Positions 22,770 to 32,204 of a stretch of DNA of 64,000 nucleotides are shown here, in pieces. Source of the DNA: Corallococcus macrosporus. GTDB taxonomy: Bacteria; Myxococcota; Myxococcia; Myxococcales; Myxococcaceae. Both the position numbers and the translations under genes were made by a program. The stretch is from contig NZ_JAFIMU010000003.1 in NCBI RefSeq assembly GCF_017302985.1, forward strand, positions 62,001 through 126,000, given 5' to 3'. The first letter of the stretch is position 1, and each line of letters opens with the position of its first letter. Below the pieces are notes generated by a model that searched no databases, was not told where the DNA came from, and worked only from the letters and a program-made list of their open reading frames with translations.

Positions 22770-23468
22770 CTACTTGAAGATCTTTGACAACAGCCACACG
22801 ACGGCGGACTCCGCGGCGCTGTTGTTCAGGTGCCGGGCGCGGCGGCCATACGTTTCGCTGGGCTGGGCCTTGGTCAGTTCGTCCGTGTAGGGCGTGGAGC
22901 CTTCCGGGGCGCAGCTTCCGCAGTACAGGTGCTCTTCCCAGACGAAGCCGTAGCGCGCGTCCATCCGCCGGCCACACGTCACGCAGGCCGGCTCGTCTCC
23001 GATGCGCACCTTGGGCAATAGGCTCAGGCTTCGCCGGTCGTCGTATTCGTGCTCGAAGTCAGCGGCGGGGGACGGCTCCGGGCGGGGTTCCGGCTCCGCG
23101 GCCTTCCGGAGCCGGGCCAGTTCCTCCGCGTCCAGCGCCACGCCCCGGCACTTGCAGCAGACATCCACCGCCACGTCCCGCAGCTCCACCACGGACAGCG
23201 GCGCGGTGCCACACGTGGGGCAGGTGGGTGCCTGACGCCCGCAGGACGGACAGCCCGGGACGTACTGGAGCGACGCCTCACAGCCCTTGCACTGCCCGGG
23301 CTTGCCCTTCGCCTGCTCGAACACGGCCGTCAGCGTGGGCGCGCCGACGACCTTCGCCAGCATCTCCTCCTCGAACCAGGCCGCCCCGCACGCACCGCAC
23401 TCGTCGCGCACCAGCCCCCGGGCATAGGTGCTGCGCATCGTCGTCTGGCAGAAGGGGCACGCCTGCAT
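22770..23468 (-). CDS. Multi-zinc-ribbon protein (TFIIB-type zinc ribbon)
   Basis: A 232-residue protein rich in CxxC pairs: CPFC...CGAC (4-28) forming a zf-TFIIB-type ribbon (RDECGACGAAWFEEEMLAKV), CKGC (about 60), CPSC (about 73), CPTC (about 83) with CCKCRG (about 104) forming a second ribbon ending in ALDAEELARL, and a third pair CVTC/YCGSC (about 162-185). This is the layout of COG3809-like proteins of unknown function, and several metal sites are predicted. A short hydrophobic tail (AVVWLLSKIFK) closes the chain. There is no signal peptide, so it is presumably cytoplasmic. The gene precedes nothing in an obvious operon; the histidine kinase gene upstream on the same strand stops 49 bp before it. 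Function is unknown. Confidence 0.75.
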   Translation of the reverse strand: MQACPFCQTTMRSTYARGLVRDECGACGAAWFEEEMLAKVVGAPTLTAVFEQAKGKPGQCKGCEASLQYVPGCPSCGRQAPTCPTCGTAPLSVVELRDVAVDVCCKCRGVALDAEELARLRKAAEPEPRPEPSPAADFEHEYDDRRSLSLLPKVRIGDEPACVTCGRRMDARYGFVWEEHLYCGSCAPEGSTPYTDELTKAQPSETYGRRARHLNNSAAESAVVWLLSKIFK

Positions 23469-23517
23469 GGCATCCGCAGCCTACCGGGTCTTTCCCGGAA
23501 ACGGGATGCCGCGCCCC

Positions 23518-25761
23518 TCACCCCGCGCGGCGGCGCTTCTCCTTCTTCGGCTTGGGCTCCGGCGCCTTCGGGACGGGCGTGGGTTCGCGCAGCTCCTCCG
23601 GGACGGGCAGGGCGGGCTGCGAGGGGCGGGTGGGGGGCGCGGGCGTGCCCTCCGGCAGCGCGCCCTCCACCGGCTCGGAGGGGAGCGCCGGCAGGCGGAT
23701 GATGAACACGGTGCCTTCGCCCACCTTGCTCTGCACGCTGATGCCGCCGCCGTGGTTCTTCACGATGCGCTGGCAGATGGCGAGCCCCAGGCCCGTGCCC
23801 TTCTGCTTCGTCGTGAAGAAGGGCACGAAGATGTGCGGCTGCTGATCCGCCGGGATGCCCGGGCCGGTGTCGGAGACGCGCACCTCCACGAACTCACCGG
23901 GCGCGCTGCGGAAGTCCGCGAAGCGCTCCGGCTTCTCCGTGCGCACGGTGATGCGGCCCGGCTGCGCCCCCAGCGCCTGCACCGCGTTCTGCACCAGGTT
24001 GATGAGCACCTGCTTGAGCTGCTCCGCGTCGCCCTCCGCGCGCGGCAGGCGCAGGTCCAGCTCCACCGCCAGCTCCACCGAGGCCGGCATGTCGTTCTGG
24101 ATGAGCCGCATCGTGCGCGTCACCACCTCGTTGAGGTCGGTGGGCCCGAAGTTCTGCTTCAGGGGCCGGGAGTAGTCGAGGAACGCCGTCACCACGCCGT
24201 TGAGCCGGTTCACCTCCTCGACGATGACGTCCAGGAACTCGCCGTCCTCACCCGGCAGCCGCTTGGGGTCCAGGCACTGCGCCGCGCCCTTGATGGCGCC
24301 CAGCGGGTTGCGGATTTCGTGCGCCAGGCCCGCCGCCATCTCACCCAGCGCCGCCAGGCGGTCGCGCTCGCGGATCTTCTCGTACAGCTTGGAGTTCTCC
24401 AGCACCGTCGCCATCCGCTCGGAGACCTCCAGGATGAGGGCGATTTCATCCGACGCGTACGCCTCCGGCACCCGTTCGTCCCACAGGTTCAGGAAGCCGA
24501 TGACGCGGTCGTTGCCCATCAGCGGCACGCAGATGCCCGCCTTCATCTGGAGCAGCGCGGCGCGCGTGTCGTTGAGCCGCTTCAATTCGTCGCGGAAGCG
24601 CTTGCCCTCCACCGCCTGCACGCGCATGACGGAGATGCGCCGCTCGATGTTCTCCAGCAGCACTGCCTTCTGCCCGCTGGCCACCGCGAACAGCACGCCG
24701 CGCGCGGCGGCCGTGTCCAGCAGCGCCACCGGCAGCGGCCCGCGCGAGTCCAGCAGCCGGTACCCGGGCCGGTCCTCCGCCATCAGGTACACCGACGCGT
24801 GCGTCACGCGCCCCGTCTCGTGCAGCGCGTCCAGCACCAGGCGCGCCAGCTCGGAGATTTCGATGACAGACGCCATGCGCACGCGCAGGGAACCCAGCGT
24901 GCCCAGCAGGGCGAAGCGCTCGCGGAAGAAGATGCGCACCACCATCTCCTCCACCTTGGTGCGCAGCGGATCCAACAGGATGAGGATGACGAACGCGGCC
25001 ACCACCGTGTTGAAGACGAACAGCGACGTGTTCTCGTCCACCCACGCGGTGAGCACCGTGAACACCGAGGCCAGGATGATGGCCAGCACCGTCTGCGAGG
25101 CGATCTTCCCCAGGAGCTCGTGCAGGTCCATCAGCCGCAGCCGCAGGAGCGTCTGCGCGAGGAAGAACAGGTAGAGCGTCGCGAAGACCGGCCCCAGCGT
25201 GGGGAACGGGATGTCGTTGCGCGACAGGAAATCCAGCCCGTTGAACAGCACCGCCGCGCCCGCGCCAATGGCCAGGTACGCCAGCCGGAACTGCTCGATG
25301 CGCGACTCCGTCGTGCGCACCCGGTGCACCAGCAGGGACACGGAAGTGAACAGTGTGCCCAGCACCCAGGCGCCCATCGCCATCCGCGCCCATGGTTTGT
25401 CCGCCAACGGTGTAACGGCGACGGTCAGCCCCAGCACGCCGGACAGGAGGGCGAGCCGCCGGCCGACCTGGTGGGCGCCCTTGCCGACCCCCAGGAACTC
25501 AAGGAAGAAGGCGACCGCCGCCCCGGGTACCAGGGAGACGGAGAACACCGTCGCCCCGAGTGCGATGCGCGACACCCAGCGGTAGTCCTGGGCGGGGAAG
25601 ATGCTGTGGAAGAAGAGACTGAGGTAGTACCCGGCCACCGTCAGCGTGAAGACGGAGTAGAGCGTCAGGACCCGGGGCCGTCCGGGCCGCAACAACATGG
25701 ACACGCCCAGCGCCAGACCGATGATGGAAGCAAGCAGGGCGCTCTGGGTGCGGATATCCAT
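23518..25761 (-). CDS. Membrane sensor histidine kinase with GAF domain
   Basis: A 747-residue protein. The N-terminal 260 residues contain about eight hydrophobic helices (7TM-type input module), followed by a GAF domain (about 300-455, LARLVLDALHETGRVTHASVYLMAEDRPG...), a HisKA dimerisation domain with the phospho-acceptor His481 in GLAHEIRNPLG, and a HATPase domain: N box LINLVQNAVQAL (about 584), G1 VSDTGPGIPADQ (about 632), G2 KGTGLGLAICQRIV (about 655). The last 50 residues are Pro-rich and basic. It senses a signal in or at the membrane and phosphorylates a response regulator; none is encoded nearby, so it is an orphan kinase as is common in myxobacteria. It is divergent from the transglycosylase gene, with 110 bp between start codons. 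Confidence 0.95.
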   Translation of the reverse strand: MDIRTQSALLASIIGLALGVSMLLRPGRPRVLTLYSVFTLTVAGYYLSLFFHSIFPAQDYRWVSRIALGATVFSVSLVPGAAVAFFLEFLGVGKGAHQVGRRLALLSGVLGLTVAVTPLADKPWARMAMGAWVLGTLFTSVSLLVHRVRTTESRIEQFRLAYLAIGAGAAVLFNGLDFLSRNDIPFPTLGPVFATLYLFFLAQTLLRLRLMDLHELLGKIASQTVLAIILASVFTVLTAWVDENTSLFVFNTVVAAFVILILLDPLRTKVEEMVVRIFFRERFALLGTLGSLRVRMASVIEISELARLVLDALHETGRVTHASVYLMAEDRPGYRLLDSRGPLPVALLDTAAARGVLFAVASGQKAVLLENIERRISVMRVQAVEGKRFRDELKRLNDTRAALLQMKAGICVPLMGNDRVIGFLNLWDERVPEAYASDEIALILEVSERMATVLENSKLYEKIRERDRLAALGEMAAGLAHEIRNPLGAIKGAAQCLDPKRLPGEDGEFLDVIVEEVNRLNGVVTAFLDYSRPLKQNFGPTDLNEVVTRTMRLIQNDMPASVELAVELDLRLPRAEGDAEQLKQVLINLVQNAVQALGAQPGRITVRTEKPERFADFRSAPGEFVEVRVSDTGPGIPADQQPHIFVPFFTTKQKGTGLGLAICQRIVKNHGGGISVQSKVGEGTVFIIRLPALPSEPVEGALPEGTPAPPTRPSQPALPVPEELREPTPVPKAPEPKPKKEKRRRAG

Positions 25762-25871
25762 GTGCAGGCGGACAGTCTAACCTCTGTCAGGGGCTGGAAA
25801 TTTTCCATCCATCCCCAGTTGTCCTCGGGCGTGCCCGAGCGCATCTCCCAGGGTCCCCGAGGCCCCCGCGA

Positions 25872-28319
25872 ATGAAAGTGTCCCTCCAGCATCTCGCCCT
25901 CCTCGCTTCCGCGGCGCTGTTGTCCGCGCAGGCTCCCGCCCCCGCTGACTCCACTCCCGCGGCCGCTCCGGCCGCCACGGCTCCGGCGCCGGCCGCGACG
26001 GCCCCTGCCGACGACGACACGGATCAGGCCCCCACGACGCGCACGGACAGCGCGCCGTCGGAGGCGCAGCTGACGCCGCCGCCGGACGCGGACAAGGCGC
26101 CGTCGCCGGTGGGCTACGTGCAGGTGTTCAACCCGGCCTTCCCGGGGCTCGTGCCGCCCACGCCGGTGGTGCACCGCGGGCGCCGCTACGGGCTGGAGGA
26201 CCTGACGCCGTACTTCGCGGACGGCAAGAAGCGGGACGCGAAGGACGCGTTCGACAAGGGCCAGTACACCAAGGCGCGCACGCTGCTGGAGGGCGAGGGG
26301 GACAGCCCCGCGGTGCGCTACCTGCGCGCGCTGTCGGCGGTGCGGGCCGGGGACGACAAGGCGGCGGCGACGGAGATGGCGGCGCTGGCCAACGACTACC
26401 CGGCGCTCAAGGACCGCTGCCTCACGCACGCGGGCGTGGCGCTGGAGTCCCAGGGCCGGCTGGACGACGCGGCGGAGAGCTTCAAGCAGGTGCCGGAAGG
26501 CTCGCGCATGTACGTGGACGCGCGCCTGGGCCTGGCGCGCGTGCTGCGCAAGAAGAAGGACTACGACGGCGCCATGGCGGCGCTGACGCCGCTCACCCAG
26601 CGCATGATGACGGGCTGGGGCCGCAACGTGGGCGCGGAGGCGCTCATCGCCACGGCGGACCTCGCGGTGGAGAAGAAGGACAAGGCCGCGGAGCGGGCCG
26701 CCCTGTGGAAGCTGTGGGCCAGCCAGCCGCTGTCGCCCATCGTCAAGCAGGTGGAGAAGCGCCTCAAGGGGCAGACGCCGCCCGTGGACGCCAAGGTGGG
26801 CCGCGCGGAGGCGCTGATCGAAGCGCACCGCAACAAGCAGGGCATGGCCATCCTGGAGCCGATGCTCAAGACGCTGAAGCTGCCGGACGCGCTCGCGTGC
26901 CGCGCGCACTTCGCGTTCGGCAAGGGGCAGCGCAAGGAGCGCCAGCACACGGCCGCCATCCAGGTGCTCACGCCGGTGGTGGAGCAGTGCAAGGACCGCG
27001 ACCTCCTGGCCCGCGCGCTGTACGTGCTGGGCTCGTCGCGCTCCATCGTGGATCAGCAGCACGGCCCGGACACCTACGAGCGGCTGGCGAAGGAGTTCCC
27101 GGACCACTCGTTCGCGGACGACGCGCTCTTCTACGCGGCGGACCTGTACGTGAAGACGAACCGCCCCAAGGAGGCCATGGCGCGGCTGGATGAAGTGGCC
27201 CGGCTGTACCCCAAGGGCGACTTCCTGGGCGAGGCGCTCTTCAAGGCCTTCTGGGTGGCGCGCACGTCGAAGGTGGAGGACGGAGGCTTCTCCTTCCTGG
27301 ACCGCATCGAGGAGCAGTTCGCCAACGCGGACGAGTCCTACGACGTGGAGCGCGCGCGCTACTGGCGGGCGCGCACGCTGGAGGAGCGCGGCAACATCCA
27401 GGGCGCCGCGGAGCTGATGGAGAAGCTCGCGGTGGAGCACCCGGCCACGTACTACGGCCTGATGGCGCGCTCGAAGCTGGGCGAGCTGGACCCGAAGCGG
27501 CTGGAGCGCGTGTCGGCGTCCATCTTCGACGTGCCGGAGGCCGCCAGCCCCTGGCCGATGTTCGCGGGCCCCATGGGGGACGACCCCCACTTCCGCGCGG
27601 GCGTGGAGCTGTTGCGGCTGGGCTTCCCGGACTCCGTGTCGTCCGAGCTGATGCTGGTGAACCGCACCAACCAGCCGCCGGAGTCCATGCGGCTCTTGGT
27701 GATGGTGCTGTCGCAGTCCGGCGACGCGCGCTCGGCGCACGCCATCGCGCGGCTGGCGCTGCGCAAGGACCTGAGCGGCCGCATCACCGCGCAGACGCGG
27801 CCGGTGTGGGAGGTGGCCTATCCCAACGCGTTCCGCGACCTGATTGAGAAGCATACCGCGACCGCGGGCGTGGAGCCGGACCTGCTCCAGGCGCTGATGC
27901 GCGAGGAGAGCGCGTTGGATCCCAAGGCCCTGTCCTGGGCCGGCGCCATGGGCCTCACGCAGCTGATGCCGTCCACGGCGAAGGGCGTGGCGCGTGACCT
28001 CAAGGTGAAGAAGTTCACCGTGGACTCGCTGCTCCAGCCGGAGCTGAACATCCGCTTCGGCGCGCACTACCTGGGCGGCCTCATCAAGCAGTTCAAGGGC
28101 CACACGCCCTACGCGGTGGGCAGCTACAACGCGGGCTCGGGCGCGGTGAACCGCTGGCGCTCGGCCAACCCGGACCTGCCCCTGGACGCGTGGGTGGAGG
28201 AGATCCCCATCGCGGAGACGCGCGGCTACATCAAGCGCGTGCTGCGCTCCTACAACACCTACCAGCTCCTCTACGGCCGCGCGCCCAAGGTGCCGGTGAT
28301 GCCTAGTGCATCGCGTTAG
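25872..28319 (+). CDS. Soluble lytic transglycosylase (Slt70-like) with long TPR/helical region
   Basis: An 815-residue exported protein. A signal peptide (MKVSLQHLALLASAALLSAQA) is followed by an Ala/Pro/Asp-rich linker (about 20-90), then a long helical-repeat region (about 110-640) with TPR-like units (RYLRALSAVRAGDDKAAATEMAAL, LYVLGSSRSI..., ALFYAADLYVKTN). The C-terminal SLT domain (about 660-800) has the catalytic Glu in LMREESALDP, the GLTQLMPSTAKGVA signature and YNAGSGAVNRW. It cleaves the glycosidic bond in peptidoglycan to give 1,6-anhydromuropeptides in the periplasm. Overall size is somewhat above Slt70 of enterobacteria. The start codon is preceded by a C/G-rich stretch without clear ribosome-binding site. 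Confidence 0.95.
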   Translation: MKVSLQHLALLASAALLSAQAPAPADSTPAAAPAATAPAPAATAPADDDTDQAPTTRTDSAPSEAQLTPPPDADKAPSPVGYVQVFNPAFPGLVPPTPVVHRGRRYGLEDLTPYFADGKKRDAKDAFDKGQYTKARTLLEGEGDSPAVRYLRALSAVRAGDDKAAATEMAALANDYPALKDRCLTHAGVALESQGRLDDAAESFKQVPEGSRMYVDARLGLARVLRKKKDYDGAMAALTPLTQRMMTGWGRNVGAEALIATADLAVEKKDKAAERAALWKLWASQPLSPIVKQVEKRLKGQTPPVDAKVGRAEALIEAHRNKQGMAILEPMLKTLKLPDALACRAHFAFGKGQRKERQHTAAIQVLTPVVEQCKDRDLLARALYVLGSSRSIVDQQHGPDTYERLAKEFPDHSFADDALFYAADLYVKTNRPKEAMARLDEVARLYPKGDFLGEALFKAFWVARTSKVEDGGFSFLDRIEEQFANADESYDVERARYWRARTLEERGNIQGAAELMEKLAVEHPATYYGLMARSKLGELDPKRLERVSASIFDVPEAASPWPMFAGPMGDDPHFRAGVELLRLGFPDSVSSELMLVNRTNQPPESMRLLVMVLSQSGDARSAHAIARLALRKDLSGRITAQTRPVWEVAYPNAFRDLIEKHTATAGVEPDLLQALMREESALDPKALSWAGAMGLTQLMPSTAKGVARDLKVKKFTVDSLLQPELNIRFGAHYLGGLIKQFKGHTPYAVGSYNAGSGAVNRWRSANPDLPLDAWVEEIPIAETRGYIKRVLRSYNTYQLLYGRAPKVPVMPSASR

Positions 28320-28379
28320 TGTGTAATCCTGGCTGAAACCTGAATTCGCGTATTCGTTGTGGAGGGGGAGGGGCGGGCC

Positions 28380-29840
28380 GTGATTTCGTCGGCCGCCATG
28401 CTCCCCCTCCGAACGAGAATCGCTCCCCTCGCGGTCGCGCTGTTCACCCTGGCGGGTCTGTGTTTCCCGGCACCCGCCGAGGCGCAGGCCTGGTCGCTGA
28501 CGACAGCGCAGCGCCAGGCGTTCCTGCGCTACTACGCGCCGGTCATCTTCAAGCGCGCGAACGCGAACGACGGCAAGCACGGCTACGACTGGCTGACGAG
28601 CTTCGACTTCGACCAGGACGGGGACTTCTCCAACAACAAGCTGCACTGGAAGCAGATCAACCAGTACGTGGACGCGTCGCGCACGGGCCCCAGCGCCTTT
28701 GACAGGTGGCGCATCCGGCCGACGCTCTACACGTCACTGATTGAGTACATGGACGGGGGGAAGAACCTCGTCCTCGTGTATCACCTGTATCACGCGCTGG
28801 ATAAGAACGCGGCGGGCGACTGGCAGCTCCACGACTGGGAGCGCGTCGAGCTCCAGCTTCGCAACGTGGTGGGTGACCCGGGCAGCGGGGAGTCCGTGGC
28901 GTTCGCGGTGGTGACGCAGCACAAGCGCAACGTGGTGCGCCGGCAGGGCAGCACGGACCTGAACTTCATGCAGACGGGCACGGGCAGCCACCTGCTCATC
29001 TGGCAGGCGGAGTGGTCCGACAAGCTGCTGGCGCCGCACGGGCAGGAGCTGCGCTTCGTGACGGAGCCGTACTCGTTCTTCGCGGGGCGGATGGCGTCGG
29101 GCGGGAAGGCGGAGGCGGACGTCAACAACGACGACGGGCGAAAGAAGCTGCACTACGCGTTCGTGCCGGAGGACGACGCGGCGGCGGTGGCCGCGTTCAA
29201 CGCGCAGCCGGTGCGGTACGCCACGGCGGATGCGCAGGCCAGCCGCTACGACAACGGCTCGTCCGCCAACTGGCCCGCGGTGAAGCGCGTCACGTACGAG
29301 CTGCAGGACCTGGCGGACATCCTCCCCACGCACTGGGAGTTCGGCGGCTACGCGACGCACTGGCTGCCGGACTCGCCGCGCTTCTTCTACCTGGAGAGCC
29401 CGGTGGTGAACGAGGCGGGGCAGGCGGAGGTGAGCGTGGGCATGCAGCGCTTCTTCGCGAAGACGCGCGACATCGAGGGACAGGACGACCGCGAGGGCTA
29501 CCCGTCGAAGGCGTGGTTCTTCGGCACGTACGAGATGAACGACAAGGCGTCCGACACCGGCGGCGGCGGTGGCTCGTTCGGCGACAAGGCCTGGGCCAGC
29601 ACGGTGGTGGACTCGCGAGGCCAGACGCGCACGAGCGCCAGCGGCTACCCGGCGTCCGCGAATGCCTGGTGGTGGCAGCACGACTACTTCGCGCACTCGG
29701 GCGTGACGGACGACATCGACGGACAGGAGCAGGGCTTCTGGCTCCAGGGCGGGTGGTATCTGCCCCAGAACGGCGGCTTCGACGGACGCTGGGTGCAGCT
29801 CTTCGGCGACCGGCCAGGCAAGGAGTCTGGCGAGTACTGA
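28380..29840 (+). CDS. Secreted protein of unknown function (HDWE motif)
   Basis: A 486-residue protein. I favour the GTG at 28380, which has GGAGGGGGAGGGG upstream at the right spacing; an ATG at 28398 (MLPLRTRIAPLAV) gives the same signal peptide (cleavage near AEAQA). The mature chain starts LTTAQRQAFLRYYAPVIFKRA..., with an acidic stretch DFDQDGDFSNN and the motif QLHDWERVELQLRNV. An aromatic lead-in APVIF plus HDWE recalls Vps62-like and NPP1-like beta-sandwich proteins, in which HDWE-type residues bind a metal. I see no full match, so the fold is tentative. Trp/Tyr-rich blocks (NAWWWQHDYFAHSG, GFWLQGGWYLPQNGG) and a Gly-rich loop are seen later. Probably extracellular or periplasmic. 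Confidence 0.6.
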   Translation: MISSAAMLPLRTRIAPLAVALFTLAGLCFPAPAEAQAWSLTTAQRQAFLRYYAPVIFKRANANDGKHGYDWLTSFDFDQDGDFSNNKLHWKQINQYVDASRTGPSAFDRWRIRPTLYTSLIEYMDGGKNLVLVYHLYHALDKNAAGDWQLHDWERVELQLRNVVGDPGSGESVAFAVVTQHKRNVVRRQGSTDLNFMQTGTGSHLLIWQAEWSDKLLAPHGQELRFVTEPYSFFAGRMASGGKAEADVNNDDGRKKLHYAFVPEDDAAAVAAFNAQPVRYATADAQASRYDNGSSANWPAVKRVTYELQDLADILPTHWEFGGYATHWLPDSPRFFYLESPVVNEAGQAEVSVGMQRFFAKTRDIEGQDDREGYPSKAWFFGTYEMNDKASDTGGGGGSFGDKAWASTVVDSRGQTRTSASGYPASANAWWWQHDYFAHSGVTDDIDGQEQGFWLQGGWYLPQNGGFDGRWVQLFGDRPGKESGEY

Positions 29841-29990
29841 TTTGGTCCTGATTGCCAGCGGGTGCCAGAGCGAGAAGCGGCGCTCATGCCCCTCTGGCCA
29901 TGGATGTTGGAAGCGGCTCGGGGGTGGAGTCAGGCTGGTAGGATTGCCGGGCTGTCCCACCCCCTCGTTTGCGTGAAGGAACAACACGCC

Positions 29991-31139
29991 ATGAGCCAGC
30001 CCAGCTCCCCCAGCCCTCAACAGATAGACCTCAACCGCACCGCCGTGGAGATCGCCCCCGAGACCTTCTGGGTCGGGAAGCGCGAGCCCGGCGGCATCTT
30101 CTTCGCCAACCCGTACCTGCGCCGCTTCCGGGGCACGGACGCGCGGACGAAGAAGCCCGCGGAGTTCAACCTCCTCATCGACCCCGGGTCGAGCAGCGAC
30201 TTCTCCACCATCCACACCAAGGTGGTGTCGCTGATTGGCGGGATGGACCGGCTGTCCGCGCTCTTCATCAACCACCAGGACCCGGACGTGGGGTCCTCGG
30301 CGAACATCATCTCCGCGCGCTACTCACCGCGCGCGAGCATCCTGTGCTCCGAGGACACCTGGCGGCTCATCGTCCACTTCAACCTGCCGCGCAACCGATT
30401 CATCCCGACGGAGAAGTTCACGGCCGGGCTGAGCGTGCCCACGGGGCACAAGCTGTTGCCGGTGCCGTCCCCGTTCTGCCACTTCCGCGGCGCGGTGATG
30501 CTCTACGACCCGCAGACGCGCGTGCTCTTCACCGGGGACCTCTTCGGCGGCCTCACGGACAGCAAGGCGCAGGGCCTGTGGGCGGACGAGTCCGACTGGA
30601 CGGGCATCCGGGCGTTCCATCAAATCTACATGCCGGTGAACTCGGCGCTGGTGCGCGCGGTGGCGGCCATCCGCAAGCTCACGCCCGCGGTGGAGATGAT
30701 TGCCCCGCAGCACGGCCGCATCATCCGCGGCAAGCTGGTGCAGCAGTTCCTGGAGCGCATGGAGCGGCTGCAGGTGGGCCTGGACATCATCGACGAGGCG
30801 CAGGACCGCACGCACCTCCAGGCGTGGAACGCGGTCATCGACCGGGTGCTGAACCTGGCGCGCGGCTATCTGGGCGACTCCGTGGAGGCCAAGCTCTCCG
30901 CGAGCGACGCGCTGGCGGACACGGCGAAGTTCAACGGCCCGCGGCTGGAGGTGGGCCGCATGGGCAAGTGGACGCTGGAGCACGTGGTGGAGGTGCTCTG
31001 CCAGGGCGAGCCCTCGGAGATTTCCGGCCCCATCATGGTGGAGGCCACCATCGCCGCCGCGGAATACAACCTGCCCACGCCGCACCTGGACATCGAAGGC
31101 GCGGGCGCGCCGGCCCCCGTCTCGCTGCTGGAGTCGTGA
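29991..31139 (+). CDS. Metallo-beta-lactamase-fold oxygen-binding diiron (ODP)-like protein
   Basis: A 382-residue cytoplasmic protein; the ATG at 29991 (MSQPSSPSPQQ) has GAAGGA upstream. The fold is the MBL domain of flavodiiron proteins without a flavodoxin domain. Ligand-type residues are seen at H95, D97 and D99 (INHQDPDVG), H164 (SPFCHFRGAVML), D183 (VLFTGDLFGG) and H241 (APQHGRIIRG). The usual HxExDH motif is changed to HxDxDV, as in the ODP subfamily where oxygen or redox sensing rather than hydrolysis is likely. The C-terminal part (about 255-380) is helical and unassigned. The Ser/Thr kinase gene starts 14 bp downstream in the same direction, so a sensor-plus-kinase unit is plausible. 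Confidence 0.8.
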   Translation: MSQPSSPSPQQIDLNRTAVEIAPETFWVGKREPGGIFFANPYLRRFRGTDARTKKPAEFNLLIDPGSSSDFSTIHTKVVSLIGGMDRLSALFINHQDPDVGSSANIISARYSPRASILCSEDTWRLIVHFNLPRNRFIPTEKFTAGLSVPTGHKLLPVPSPFCHFRGAVMLYDPQTRVLFTGDLFGGLTDSKAQGLWADESDWTGIRAFHQIYMPVNSALVRAVAAIRKLTPAVEMIAPQHGRIIRGKLVQQFLERMERLQVGLDIIDEAQDRTHLQAWNAVIDRVLNLARGYLGDSVEAKLSASDALADTAKFNGPRLEVGRMGKWTLEHVVEVLCQGEPSEISGPIMVEATIAAAEYNLPTPHLDIEGAGAPAPVSLLES

Positions 31140-31152
31140 GAGGGGCGGGCGG

Positions 31153-32175
31153 GTGCATTCCAAGGACCGAGACAGCGGCGGTTTGACCTACCTGGGCCCG
31201 GAGGCGCTGAACGCGCGGCCGGGCAACGCCGTGGCCGAGGACGGCTCCGAGCCGACGCTGCCGCAGGTGCGGACGCCCGTGTCTCCGGGCGGGACGTTGA
31301 TCCAGGGGGCCGTGACGCCAAGGCCTCACGCGCCCTCGAGCCAGGGCCTCGTCCCCGGCCAGGTGGTGGCGGGGCGCTACCGGGTGGAGAAGTGGCTGGG
31401 CGTGGGCGGCACGTCGGCGGTGTATCAGGCGCTGGATTTGAAACAGCACCAGCGCGTGGCGCTCAAGGTGCTGGCCGTGCCGCACGCGGACGAGGCGATG
31501 GTGACGCGCTTCCGCCAGGAGGTGGAGCACGCGCGGGCGCTGGAGCACGTGAACATCCTGCACGTCTTCGACGTGGGCTCGGATGGCGACCGGCACTACC
31601 TGACGGTGGAGCTGCTGGAGGGCCGGGACCTGCGGCAGGTGATGCTGGAAGGGCGCCCCACGCTGGCCAATGCCTTGCGGTGGCTGACGCACGCCACGGT
31701 GGCGCTGGAGCACGCGCACGCGCACGGCGTGCTGCACCGGGACGTGAAGCCGGGGAACCTTTTCATCACGCGCATGGGCGTGCTGAAGCTGATGGACTTC
31801 GGGCTCGCCAAGAGCGCGCACGTGATGGGCAACACGGCCCAGGGCGCGACGCTGGGGACGCCGGAGTACATGGCGCCGGAGCAGGTGACTGGCGCGGAGG
31901 TGTCACCGGCCACGGACCTGTATGCCCTGGGCGTGGTGGCGTACGAGCTGCTCACCGGGCAGTTGCCGTTCCGTCACGCGCAGCCCGTGCCGCTGATGCT
32001 GATGCACGTGCAGGACGCGCCGGTGCCGCCAAGGAAGCTGCGCCCGGAACTGCCGGAGGCCTTCGAGCAGGTCGTCCTCAAGCTGATGCGGAAGCGGCCG
32101 GAAGAGCGTCAAGCCAGCGCGACAGTGCTGCGCGCTGAACTGGCGAAGCTGTGGCCGCTGGCACTTCCGCGCTAA
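31153..32175 (+). CDS. Hanks-type Ser/Thr protein kinase, soluble
   Basis: A 340-residue protein beginning at the GTG at 31153 (GGGGCGGGCG upstream). Residues 1-70 are a low-complexity N-terminus; the kinase domain fills 75-335: LGVGGTSAVYQA (the third loop glycine is Ser), VALKVL lysine, HRDVKPGN catalytic loop, DFGLAK, GTPEYMAPEQ. There is no membrane helix and no C-terminal sensor domain, so it must get its input from a partner. The gene follows the diiron ODP-like gene by 14 bp, which suggests that partner. All catalytic residues are present and activity is expected. Confidence 0.93.
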   Translation: MHSKDRDSGGLTYLGPEALNARPGNAVAEDGSEPTLPQVRTPVSPGGTLIQGAVTPRPHAPSSQGLVPGQVVAGRYRVEKWLGVGGTSAVYQALDLKQHQRVALKVLAVPHADEAMVTRFRQEVEHARALEHVNILHVFDVGSDGDRHYLTVELLEGRDLRQVMLEGRPTLANALRWLTHATVALEHAHAHGVLHRDVKPGNLFITRMGVLKLMDFGLAKSAHVMGNTAQGATLGTPEYMAPEQVTGAEVSPATDLYALGVVAYELLTGQLPFRHAQPVPLMLMHVQDAPVPPRKLRPELPEAFEQVVLKLMRKRPEERQASATVLRAELAKLWPLALPR

Positions 32176-32204
32176 CGGGAGCACTGTCGCCGCTACAACG
32201 GTGA

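Noticed and set aside
25665-28646. A 993-codon minus-strand frame opposite the lytic transglycosylase
   Set aside because: It is a shadow of codon bias; the + strand frame has a signal peptide and complete SLT domain.
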